Shown: one piece after another, positions 6,612 to 12,382 of the stretch
How positions within the stretch are numbered: the first letter of the stretch is position 1
How the letters are laid out: the number at the start of each line of letters is the position of its first letter
NCBI GenBank assembly: GCA_023436825.1
Contig: JAEZHS010000572.1
Span: forward strand, 1-12,382
DNA length: 12,382 bases
Source of the DNA: Pseudomonadota bacterium
Lineage (GTDB): Bacteria; Pseudomonadota; Alphaproteobacteria; Reyranellales; Reyranellaceae
Reading direction: 5' to 3'
The notes under the pieces: generated by a model
What the model saw: the letters and a program-made list of their open reading frames with translations, nothing else
What the model was told of the DNA's origin: nothing
Database searches by the model: none
Made by a program: the position numbers and the translations under genes

Positions 6612-7541
6612 ATGGACTATCGACAGGTTCACAGCTTCCTCTGCCTCTACGAGGAAGGCAGCGTCACGCGCGCGGCGAGCCGGCTCGGCATCGTCCAGCC
6701 GGCGCTCAGCATGTTGATCGCCAAGCTGGAGCGCGACCTCGGCGTCGTGCTGTTCGAGAGAAGCTCCCGCGGCGTGAGGCCGACGGCCGAGGGCAGGCGC
6801 TTCTACGAGCTGGCGCTTCCCCTGGCCCGCGGCTTCGAGAACGTCCGTCGCCAGATGATCGACATGGGTGGTGCGGCGTCGGGCACCGTGCGTGTCGGCA
6901 TCGTTCCGTCGCTGATGCCGGCCGTCGTCCCCGCCGCCCTCCAGACATATTGCGACGTGCTGCCAGACGTTTCAGTGCAGGTGACGGAAGGCTACAGCAC
7001 GACGCTCCTCGCGAAGGTCGACGCCGGCGAGCTCGACTTCGCGATCGTGAACGACCCGCTGCAGCCGGGCGCGCTCACCGTCGAGCGGCTGATCCGCGAG
7101 GAACTCGTGCTCGTCACCGGGCGGGCGTCCGGGCTCGCTGCACCGGGGCCGTTCGACTGCACCGAGTTGCAACGACTGCCCCTCATCATGCCGACCGCCG
7201 GGCAGGGCCGACTGCGCATTCCCGTCGAGCCGCGGCGTAGACGGCGGGCCGCCCCGACCAGTCCCCGCCTGGAGATGGATGCGATCGCGCCCACTCTCGA
7301 GCTGGTGAAGTCGGGCCGGTGGGCGACGATCCTGCCGCTGGTGGCCATCGCGCCCGAGCTCGCCTGCCCGGACCTTCAGGTCAACCGGCTACGCCGGCCC
7401 GGCATCAAGCGCGCGCTCACACTTTTACATCATCCGCGCCGCCCGCCGAGCCTCGCGGCGAAGAGGCTGCAGGAAGCCCTGGCCGCCGCTCTCAAGGACA
7501 CGCTCGATCGCGCGATCGAGATCGTCCGGAGCGTCAAATGA
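6612..7541 (+). CDS. LysR-family transcriptional regulator, 309 aa
   Basis: The N-terminal winged helix-turn-helix (about residues 1-60) is a clear LysR type: M-D-Y-R-Q-V-H-S-F, then S-V-T-R-A-A-S-R-L-G-I-V-Q-P-A-L-S as the recognition region, and L-F-E-R-S-S-R-G-V-R-P-T-A-E-G. The remainder is the periplasmic-binding-protein-like effector domain. The ATG at 6612 matches the usual family start; upstream in-frame sequence is antisense of the dioxygenase. No Shine-Dalgarno sequence precedes it, so the mRNA may be leaderless or weakly translated. The gene is divergent from the dioxygenase/binding-protein operon, which is its likely target. One stretch near residues 205-216 is unusually arginine- and proline-rich (P-R-R-R-R-R-A-A-P) for this domain; a pair of compensating indels there is conceivable. 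The inducer is unknown. Confidence 0.9.
   Translation: MDYRQVHSFLCLYEEGSVTRAASRLGIVQPALSMLIAKLERDLGVVLFERSSRGVRPTAEGRRFYELALPLARGFENVRRQMIDMGGAASGTVRVGIVPSLMPAVVPAALQTYCDVLPDVSVQVTEGYSTTLLAKVDAGELDFAIVNDPLQPGALTVERLIREELVLVTGRASGLAAPGPFDCTELQRLPLIMPTAGQGRLRIPVEPRRRRRAAPTSPRLEMDAIAPTLELVKSGRWATILPLVAIAPELACPDLQVNRLRRPGIKRALTLLHHPRRPPSLAAKRLQEALAAALKDTLDRAIEIVRSVK
7503..7520. repeat. 18-bp perfect palindrome inside the 3' end of the LysR gene
   Basis: CTCGATCGCGCGATCGAG equals its own reverse complement. It encodes part of the C-terminal helix of the regulator (L-D-R-A-I-E), and lies 23 bases before the terminator hairpin. It contains two CGATCG units. It may be chance in GC-rich coding sequence. 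Confidence 0.5.
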
Positions 7542-7542
7542 A

Positions 7543-7566
7543 AAGGGCCGCCCGATGGCGGCCCTT
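7543..7566. terminator. Bidirectional intrinsic terminator between convergent genes
   Basis: AAGGGCCGCC (7543-7552) and GGCGGCCCTT (7557-7566) form a perfect 10-bp stem closed by a CGAT loop. It sits between the LysR stop (7541) and the end of the binding-protein gene (7590). Read on the minus strand, the stem is followed by TTTTCATTT, a good U-tract for the leftward operon. On the plus strand the tail is only TTCCCT, so termination of the LysR transcript is probably weaker. Confidence 0.88.
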
Positions 7567-7589
7567 CCCTATCGTGAAGCGCGTCTGCC

Positions 7590-8573
7590 CTACTCCGGCT
7601 TGACGCCGGCGGCCCGCACGGCGGGCACCCACTTGTCGATCGACGCCTTGAGCTGCGCAGCGAGCGCCTCCGGCGTCGTCTCCTTGCCCTCGGGCAGGTC
7701 GACGGCGAGCTCGGTCAGGCGGACCTTCACCTTCTCGTCCGAAAGCGCCGTGACCAGCGCCTGGTTGAGCTTGGCGACGACGTCCTTGGGCGTGCCCTTG
7801 GGCGCGAAGAAGCCGTTCCAGATCGTGACCTCGTAGCCCTTGAGGCCGGACTCGTCGACGGTCGGCACGTCGGGGAGCTGAGACAGGCGCTTGGTCGTCG
7901 ACACGCCCAGCGCCTTGATGTTCCCGCTCTTGATCTGCGGCAACACGTTCACGGCCTGGTCGACCATGTAGTCGAACTGCCCAGACACCAGATCGTTCAG
8001 CGCCGGACCGGTTCCCTTGTAGGGGATCTCCAGCACGTCGACCTTCATCATGCTGTTCAGCATCAGACCGCCGAGATGCGAGGCCGCGCCGATGCCGGCC
8101 ATGCCGTACTGGACCTTCTTCTCGTTGGCCTTCACGTAGGCCTGGAACTCCTGAAAGGTCTTGGCCGGCAGGTCCTTCTTGGTGACCAGCACCATCGGGT
8201 TGGTGCCGCCGAGCCCGACCGGCTCGAAGTCCTTCTGGCTGTCGTAGGGCAGCGACTTGTAGAGCGCGATGTTGACCGCAAGCGTGCCCATGTGGGTGAA
8301 GGCGAGCGTGTAGCCGTCGGGCGTCGCGCGCGCGACCTTGGCGACGCCGATCGTGCCGCCGGCGCCGCCGACATTCTCCACGATCAGCTGCTGGCCCAGC
8401 GCCTCGCCCATGCGCTGGCAGAGGATGCGGGCGAGCGCATCGGTCGGGCCACCGGCCGCGAAAGGCACTACCACGGTGATGGGCTTGTTCGGATAGGCCT
8501 GGGCCATGGCGCCCAGCGGCAGGGCCGCCAGGCCGGTAGCAGCGACGCCGCCCAGCAGGACGCGTCTTTTCAT
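7590..8573 (-). CDS. Bug/TctC-family periplasmic solute-binding protein (TTT system), 327 aa
   Basis: This is a second tripartite tricarboxylate transporter-type binding protein. M-K-R-R-V-L-L-G-G opens a signal peptide ending about A-M-A-Q-A (residues 22-26). The V-V-V-P-F-A-A-G-G-P-T-D ligand-loop motif follows, then V-E-N-V-G-G-A-G-G and I-P-Y-K-G-T-G-P-A-L-N-D-L-V-S-G-Q. The ATG at 8573 is preferred over one at 8597 because GGGAGA (complement of 8579-8584) lies 5 nt upstream and the signal peptide begins there. It is 37 nt downstream of the tartrate-type dehydrogenase, so it probably binds that enzyme's substrate or a related hydroxy-diacid such as tartrate or malate. It differs clearly from the other binding protein in the window, so it is not a recent duplicate. 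Membrane subunits are absent here. A strong terminator lies just downstream. Confidence 0.93.
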   Translation of the reverse strand: MKRRVLLGGVAATGLAALPLGAMAQAYPNKPITVVVPFAAGGPTDALARILCQRMGEALGQQLIVENVGGAGGTIGVAKVARATPDGYTLAFTHMGTLAVNIALYKSLPYDSQKDFEPVGLGGTNPMVLVTKKDLPAKTFQEFQAYVKANEKKVQYGMAGIGAASHLGGLMLNSMMKVDVLEIPYKGTGPALNDLVSGQFDYMVDQAVNVLPQIKSGNIKALGVSTTKRLSQLPDVPTVDESGLKGYEVTIWNGFFAPKGTPKDVVAKLNQALVTALSDEKVKVRLTELAVDLPEGKETTPEALAAQLKASIDKWVPAVRAAGVKPE

Positions 8574-8588
8574 CTTGATCTCCCTGAA

Positions 8589-8619
8589 ACAGTGCAACTG
8601 CGGGGCGCAGCTACACTGT
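8589..8619. promoter_or_regulatory. Intercistronic stem-loop between dehydrogenase and binding-protein genes
   Basis: ACAGTG (8589-8594) pairs with CACTGT (8614-8619), and CTGC (8598-8601) pairs with GCAG (8607-8610). This gives a two-tier hairpin with symmetrical 3-nt internal loops and a 5-nt tip. It includes the TAG stop of the dehydrogenase and ends just before the ribosome site of the binding protein. It might mark an mRNA processing or stability element that sets different levels of the two proteins. No T-run follows, so it is not a terminator. Confidence 0.45.
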
Positions 8620-9678
8620 CTTCACAAGCTCCGCAATGGCCGCACCGACGGTCTTAGTGTCGCCATTGCCGCCCAGGTCCCGGGTCCTGGGACCGCCTTC
8701 CACCAAAGACGCGGCAATCGCCCGTTCGATGGCCTCGGCAGCCTCCGGATAGCCGAGATGCCGCACCATCATGGCTCCCGACCAGATCTGGCCGATCGGG
8801 TTGGCGATGTACTTGCCGGCGATGTCGGGCGCCGAGCCGTGCACCGGCTCGAACATCGAGGGGAACTTGCGCTCGGGGTTGATGTTGCCGGACGGCGCCA
8901 CGCCGATCGAGCCGGTGAGCGCCGGGCCCAGGTCCGAGAGGATGTCGCCGAACAGGTTGGAACCGACGACGACGTCGAACCAGTCGGGGTTGCGCACAAA
9001 GTGCGCCGTCAGGATGTCGATGTGGTACTGGTCGGCCTTGATGTCGGGATAGTGCTTCTTCATCTCGGCGAAGCGCTCGTCCCAGAACGGCATCGTGTGG
9101 ATGATGCCGTTGGACTTGGTGGCCGACGTCACGTGCTTCTTCTTGGTCTTGCTCGCGAACTCGAAGGCGAACTTCAGCACGCGGTCGACGCCCTTGCGCG
9201 TGAAGATCGCCTCCTGGATGGCGAACTCCGCGTCGGTGCCCTGGAACATGCGGCCGCCGATCTGGCTGTACTCGCCCTCGGTGTTCTCGCGCACCACCCA
9301 GAAATCGATCTCGCCCGGCTTGCGGTTGGCGAGCGGCGACGGCACGCCCTCGAACAGGCGCACGGGACGCAGGTTCACGTACTCGTCGAAATCGCGGCGG
9401 ATCGGGATCAACAGGCCCCACAGCGAAACGTGGTCGGGCACGCCCGGCCAGCCGACGGCGCCCAGAAAGATGCTCTCGAACTGCTTGAGCTGCTCCATGC
9501 CGTCATCCGGCATCATCTTTCCGGTCTGCAGCAGGCGATCGCACGACCAGTCGAAGTCGGTAAACTCGAGCTGGAAATTGAAGCGCCGCGCCGCGGCTTC
9601 GAGGACGCGGACGCCTTCGGGCAGAACTTCCTTGCCGATTCCGTCTCCCGGAATGAGCGCGATCTTATGCTTGGCCAT
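8611..9678 (-). CDS. ttuC: Tartrate / D-malate-type dehydrogenase (isopropylmalate dehydrogenase superfamily), 355 aa
   Basis: This is an NAD- and divalent-metal-dependent beta-hydroxyacid oxidative decarboxylase, most like tartrate dehydrogenase. Known members oxidise tartrate to oxaloglycolate and D-malate to pyruvate. It has the I-P-G-D-G-I-G-K-E-V opening (9-18) and the substrate arginine region I-R-R-D-F-D-E-Y-V-N-L-R-P-V-R (93-107). V-V-R-E-N-T-E-G-E-Y (128-137) holds the likely catalytic Tyr137; Lys188 lies in A-T-K-S-N-G. The metal aspartates are Asp221, Asp245 and Asp249 (G-D-I-L-S-D-L-G). E-P-V-H-G-S-A-P-D-I-A-G-K (277-289) is the nucleotide-binding loop. The V-S-L-W-G-L-L segment and L-R-P-V-R favour the tartrate group over leucine-pathway enzymes. 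A perfect AGGAGG (complement of 9684-9689) lies 5 nt before the ATG. It is the first gene of an operon with a Bug-type binding protein. Exact substrate is inferred from family. Confidence 0.9.
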   Translation of the reverse strand: MAKHKIALIPGDGIGKEVLPEGVRVLEAAARRFNFQLEFTDFDWSCDRLLQTGKMMPDDGMEQLKQFESIFLGAVGWPGVPDHVSLWGLLIPIRRDFDEYVNLRPVRLFEGVPSPLANRKPGEIDFWVVRENTEGEYSQIGGRMFQGTDAEFAIQEAIFTRKGVDRVLKFAFEFASKTKKKHVTSATKSNGIIHTMPFWDERFAEMKKHYPDIKADQYHIDILTAHFVRNPDWFDVVVGSNLFGDILSDLGPALTGSIGVAPSGNINPERKFPSMFEPVHGSAPDIAGKYIANPIGQIWSGAMMVRHLGYPEAAEAIERAIAASLVEGGPRTRDLGGNGDTKTVGAAIAELVKTV

Positions 9679-9746
9679 GCTTTCCTCCTGCGGCGCTGAA
9701 CGACGTATACTGGCTGGGTGTTTTGGAGCAAGCCCGAGGGGCAGCG
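9679..9746. promoter_or_regulatory. Divergent intergenic region between dehydrogenase and deacylase genes
   Basis: These 68 bases must hold the start signals of both directions. TATACT at 9706-9711 resembles a -10 box for the rightward operon. On the other strand TATACG, 16 nt after TTGCTC, is a weak candidate for the leftward one. No good -35 exists for the rightward box and no regulator gene adjoins, so the assignment is tentative. Confidence 0.3.
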
Positions 9747-11432
9747 ATGACCTACGACCTCAAGATCACAGGCGGCACGATCGTGGACGGCTCGGGCAAG
9801 CCCGGCTTCACGGGTGATGTCGGCGTCAAGGACGGCAAAGTGGTGGCGCTGGGCAAAGCCGAGGGCGCCGCCGACACAACCATCGACGCCAAGGGCAAGG
9901 TCGTCTCGCCGGGCTTCGTCGACGTGCATACCCATTACGACGCCCAGATCCTGTGGGACCGCATGCTGAGCATCTCGCCCTGGCATGGCGTCACCACGAC
10001 GGTGATAGGCAATTGCGGCTTCGGCGTCGCGCCGACCAAGGCGATCCATCGCAAGCTCATCATGCAGACGCTGGAGAAGGTCGAGGGCATGAGCCTCGAA
10101 GCGCTCGAGGCGGGGCTCGGCGCCAGCTGGCCGTTCGAGACCTTCCCACAATATCTCGACGCCTTGGAGAAGCGCGGCTCTGCGATCAATGTCGCCGCCC
10201 TGTTCGGCCACACGCCGCTGCGCCTCTACGTCATGGGTGAGGAATCGACAGAACGCGCCGCGACGCCCGACGAGATCGCCGCGATGAAGAAGCTGGTGCG
10301 CGAGGCGATGGACGCGGGCGCCATCGGCTTCGGCACGTCGGTGTCGGTGAGCCACAACGGCTATGCCGGCAAGCCCGTGCCCAGCCGCCAGGCCACCGTC
10401 GAGGAGATGGACGCGCTGGTCTCGGTCATGGGCGAGCTGAAGCGCGGCCTGATGCAGATTACCATCGGCCGCGACTTCTCCACGCGCCACATGGCCGAGG
10501 TCAGTCGCAAGTACAACGTGCCGGTGACGTGGACCGCCCTGCTCTCCTACCTCTACGGCCCCGGCGGCCATCGCAAGCAGCTCGACCTCGCCGCCGAGCA
10601 GCGCAAGGCGGGCGCGCTGGTCATCCCGCAGGTGAGCTGCCGGCCGCTCAACTTCGAATTCACCTTTGCGGAGCCCTTCATCTTCGACGTCATGAAGTTC
10701 ATGAACGAGCTCGCCGTCGAGGACGCCAAGGCGCCGGGCACGCGCCGTCGCGCCTACGCCGACCCGGCCTGGCGCGAGAAGCTGCGCAGTGAGCTCACGC
10801 CCCTCTTCCGCAACTGGTGGGACCGCGTGGTCATCGCCTGGGCGCCTTCGGCGCGCGAGCTCGAGGAGCAGCCGCTTGCCGCCGCCGCCGCGAAGCTCGG
10901 CAAGGATCCGGTCGATCTCGCGCTCGACCTGGCGCTCGCCAACGACCTGCAGGCGCGCTTCCGCATGGCCGTGATGAACTTCGACGAGAAGGAAGTGGCC
11001 GAGCTGATCACCGATCCCAACACGATCATCGCGCTGTCCGACGCGGGCGCCCATGCCAGCCAGCTCTGCGACGCCTGCTATTCGACGTATCTGCTCGGCC
11101 ACTGGGTGCGCGAGAAGAAGACGTTTACGGTCGAGCAGGCGGTTCACAATCTCACGCAGCGGCCGGCCGAGATGTTCGGCATCACCGATCGAGGCCTTCT
11201 GGCCGAAGGCCGGCCGGCCGACGTCGTGGTGTTCGACCCCGAGACGGTCGGCCCGGGGCCGCTGAAGCGCGTCTATGATCTGCCGGCCGGCGCCGATCGC
11301 TTGGTATCGGAGGCAAGCGGCATCGACGCCGTCATCGTCAACGGCAAGCTCATCCGCCGGAACGGCATGGATGCGGTCGCAGCCAATGACAAACTGCCCG
11401 GCCGCCTGCTACGTCACGGACGCGCCACTTAG
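9747..11432 (+). CDS. N-acyl-D-amino-acid deacylase-like amidohydrolase, 561 aa
   Basis: This is a metal-dependent amidohydrolase of the D-aminoacylase/N-acyl-D-glutamate deacylase group, which cleaves amide or cyclic amide bonds in the cytoplasm. The N-terminal beta-sandwich segment (1-55) precedes the barrel, which starts G-F-V-D-V-H-T-H-Y-D-A-Q (metal His61, His63). Then come the group's I-G-N-C-G-F-G motif with metal-ligand Cys90, G-H-T (154-156), and the catalytic-type S-D-A-G-A-H (431-436, Asp432). The C-terminus returns to the sandwich (L-A-E-G-R-P-A-D-V-V-V-F-D). GAGGGG (9736-9741) lies 5 nt before the ATG at 9747; an in-frame TTG at 9723 is less likely. It leads a rightward operon, with an ABM protein 21 nt downstream. 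Many enzymes of this group are misnamed, so dihydroorotase-, hydantoinase- or lactone-hydrolase-like activity is possible. Substrate unknown. Confidence 0.88.
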   Translation: MTYDLKITGGTIVDGSGKPGFTGDVGVKDGKVVALGKAEGAADTTIDAKGKVVSPGFVDVHTHYDAQILWDRMLSISPWHGVTTTVIGNCGFGVAPTKAIHRKLIMQTLEKVEGMSLEALEAGLGASWPFETFPQYLDALEKRGSAINVAALFGHTPLRLYVMGEESTERAATPDEIAAMKKLVREAMDAGAIGFGTSVSVSHNGYAGKPVPSRQATVEEMDALVSVMGELKRGLMQITIGRDFSTRHMAEVSRKYNVPVTWTALLSYLYGPGGHRKQLDLAAEQRKAGALVIPQVSCRPLNFEFTFAEPFIFDVMKFMNELAVEDAKAPGTRRRAYADPAWREKLRSELTPLFRNWWDRVVIAWAPSARELEEQPLAAAAAKLGKDPVDLALDLALANDLQARFRMAVMNFDEKEVAELITDPNTIIALSDAGAHASQLCDACYSTYLLGHWVREKKTFTVEQAVHNLTQRPAEMFGITDRGLLAEGRPADVVVFDPETVGPGPLKRVYDLPAGADRLVSEASGIDAVIVNGKLIRRNGMDAVAANDKLPGRLLRHGRAT

Positions 11433-11453
11433 TTCTCGAAACGGGAGGGAATC

Positions 11454-11756
11454 ATGATCCACGTCATCGCCATCATCACCGCCAAGCCCGGCAAGCGGGA
11501 CGAGATCCTCAAGAACTTCAAGGCCAACGTACCGGCCGTCCACGCTGAGAAGGGCTGCATCGAGTACGGCGCCACCGTCGACACCGACGGTGGCCCGTTC
11601 GCCAAGTTCGGCCCCGATACCTTCGTCGTCATCGAAAAATGGGCGACCATGGACGACCTCAAGGCCCATGGTGCTTCGGCGCACATGAAGGCCTACGGCG
11701 AGAAGAACAAGGACCTCGTGGCCAACCGCGCTGTCCACGTCCTGCAGAACGCTTGA
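11454..11756 (+). CDS. ABM-domain (antibiotic biosynthesis monooxygenase / YgiN-like) protein, 100 aa
   Basis: This is a small ferredoxin-like alpha/beta-barrel protein of the ABM family, usually a dimer. Members are cofactor-free quinol monooxygenases (YgiN-type), haem-degrading enzymes or stress proteins. The pattern is typical: an opening strand M-I-H-V-I-A-I-I-T-A-K-P-G-K, the amphipathic helix around R-D-E-I-L-K-N-F (residues 15-30), G-C-I-E-Y (35-39), F-V-V-I-E-K-W (about 58-64) and the helix with H-M-K-A-Y. The length of 100 aa is normal. GGGAGG (11443-11448) lies 5 nt before the ATG. It sits between the deacylase and a PhyH oxygenase gene whose start overlaps its stop, so all three are almost surely co-expressed. 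Whether it oxidises a pathway intermediate or handles a reactive by-product cannot be told. Confidence 0.88.
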   Translation: MIHVIAIITAKPGKRDEILKNFKANVPAVHAEKGCIEYGATVDTDGGPFAKFGPDTFVVIEKWATMDDLKAHGASAHMKAYGEKNKDLVANRAVHVLQNA

Positions 11757-12382
11757 TTACCGACATCGACGTCGCTGCCTACGCTCGCGACGGCGTCGTC
11801 TGCCTGCGCGCCGCGTTCGATCTCGCTTGCGTCGAGCGCATGCGCGCCGCGGTCGAGCGCGACCTCGCTTCGCCGGGGCCGCATGCCACCAACTTCGCCG
11901 AAGGCAGCAGCGCGGGCCGTTTCTTCGGCGACATGTATATGTGGCGACACGATCCGGAGTTCCGCGCCGCCGCGCTCGACTCGCCCGCCCCGGCTATCGC
12001 CGCTCGTCTGATGGACTCGACCTCGGCCGACTTTTTCTACGACCAGCTGTTCGTGAAGGAACCGGGCACGGCGCATCCCACGCCGTGGCACCAGGACCAG
12101 CCCTACTGGCCGGTCAAAGGTTGGCAGGCCACGTCGGTATGGATCGCACTCGACGATATCGACCGCAGCAACGGCGCCGTCGAGTTCGTGGCGGGCTCTC
12201 ACCGCTGGGGCATCAGCTATCGGCCGACCCCGTTCCGCAAGGACCACGAGGTCAAGTTCACTTCGAGCGCCCTGGCGCAGATCCCCGACATCGATGCCGA
12301 CCGCGGCAAATACGACATCCGCTGGTGGAAGATGGCGCCGGGCGACTGCCTGGTGTTCCACGCCATGATCGTGCACGGCGCG
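11753..12382 (+). CDS. Phytanoyl-CoA dioxygenase (PhyH) family protein, 5' 210 codons, cut by window end
   Basis: This is a non-haem Fe(II)/2-oxoglutarate oxygenase of the PhyH family. It has D-V-A-A-Y-A-R-D-G-V-V-C-L at the N-terminus (typical family opening), the metal motif W-H-Q-D (His113, Asp115) and N-G-A-V-E-F-V-A-G-S-H (140-150). The distal M-I-V-H-G-A has His208 just before the window ends. The 2-oxoglutarate-binding arginine would normally lie about ten residues further on, outside the window. There is no ATG or GTG near the N-terminus. The only start compatible with the family opening is the TTG at 11753, whose bases overlap the TGA stop of the ABM gene (TTGA), and no ribosome site precedes it. 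It is therefore probably translated by termination-reinitiation. Relatives hydroxylate fatty acyl-CoAs, amino acids or natural products; substrate unknown. Confidence 0.88.
   Translation, partial: MITDIDVAAYARDGVVCLRAAFDLACVERMRAAVERDLASPGPHATNFAEGSSAGRFFGDMYMWRHDPEFRAAALDSPAPAIAARLMDSTSADFFYDQLFVKEPGTAHPTPWHQDQPYWPVKGWQATSVWIALDDIDRSNGAVEFVAGSHRWGISYRPTPFRKDHEVKFTSSALAQIPDIDADRGKYDIRWWKMAPGDCLVFHAMIVHGA

Noticed and set aside
8506..9699. Plus-strand open frame of about 400 codons opposite the dehydrogenase
   Set aside because: The opposite strand encodes a complete tartrate-type dehydrogenase with all catalytic residues and a perfect ribosome site. The plus frame has no recognisable domain.
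9513..11147. Long minus-strand open frame of more than 500 codons
   Set aside because: It is antisense to the amidohydrolase and runs into the dehydrogenase gene in the wrong frame. Its composition (His/Arg/Gly/Ala-rich) is that of a shadow frame.
1..12382. CRISPR array, tRNA/rRNA genes, insertion sequence or phage genes
   Set aside because: I saw no regularly spaced repeats, cloverleaf-like sequence, transposase or integrase motifs on either strand.

Overview
The window is high-G+C DNA packed with catabolic genes. Intergenic gaps are short, stop/start codons often overlap (TGATG, TTGA), and ribosome sites are strong AGGAGG-type. Tripartite-tricarboxylate (Bug/TctC-type) binding proteins, TauD-like dioxygenases and class III CoA-transferases together suggest a soil or freshwater alphaproteobacterium (Rhodospirillales/Hyphomicrobiales-like). 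Burkholderiales cannot be excluded from sequence alone. I see no phage, transposase, CRISPR, tRNA or rRNA, and no gene-free stretch reaches 300 bases.

Layout. (1) 1-2057, plus strand: a MaoC/FAS1-like acyl-CoA dehydratase translationally coupled to a class III (CaiB/BaiF) CoA-transferase. This looks like a small organic-acid CoA-activation and hydration module. (2) 2085-2159: a roughly 75-nt, nearly continuous inverted repeat between convergent genes. (3) 2157-3544, minus strand: a three-helix membrane protein of unknown function followed 10 nt later by a TauD-family dioxygenase split by one single-base frameshift. (4) 3593-4639, plus strand: an exported PhoD-like metallophosphatase, convergent with the next operon across a 6-nt gap. 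(5) 4646-6533, minus strand: an intact TauD-family dioxygenase and a Bug-type periplasmic binding protein, with a divergent LysR regulator (6612-7541). An AT-rich ATC-N9-GAT palindrome sits between the two directions. (6) 7590-9678, minus strand: a tartrate/D-malate-type dehydrogenase and a second Bug-type binding protein. A strong bidirectional terminator separates this operon from the LysR gene. (7) 9747-12382, plus strand: an N-acyl-D-amino-acid deacylase-like amidohydrolase, a small ABM-fold monooxygenase and a phytanoyl-CoA dioxygenase-family (PhyH) gene. The PhyH gene starts at TTG inside the preceding stop codon and is cut off by the window end.

How the genes may work together. The theme is capture and breakdown of small carboxylated compounds. 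Two periplasmic binding proteins deliver acids, but no TctA/TctB membrane subunits are in view. Three separate Fe(II)/2-oxoglutarate oxygenases oxidise substrates, the dehydrogenase handles a hydroxy-diacid, and the CoA-transferase/dehydratase pair processes a CoA thioester. The best candidates for undescribed biology are the LysR-controlled dioxygenase/binding-protein unit and the deacylase/ABM/PhyH operon. The substrates cannot be read from the sequence.
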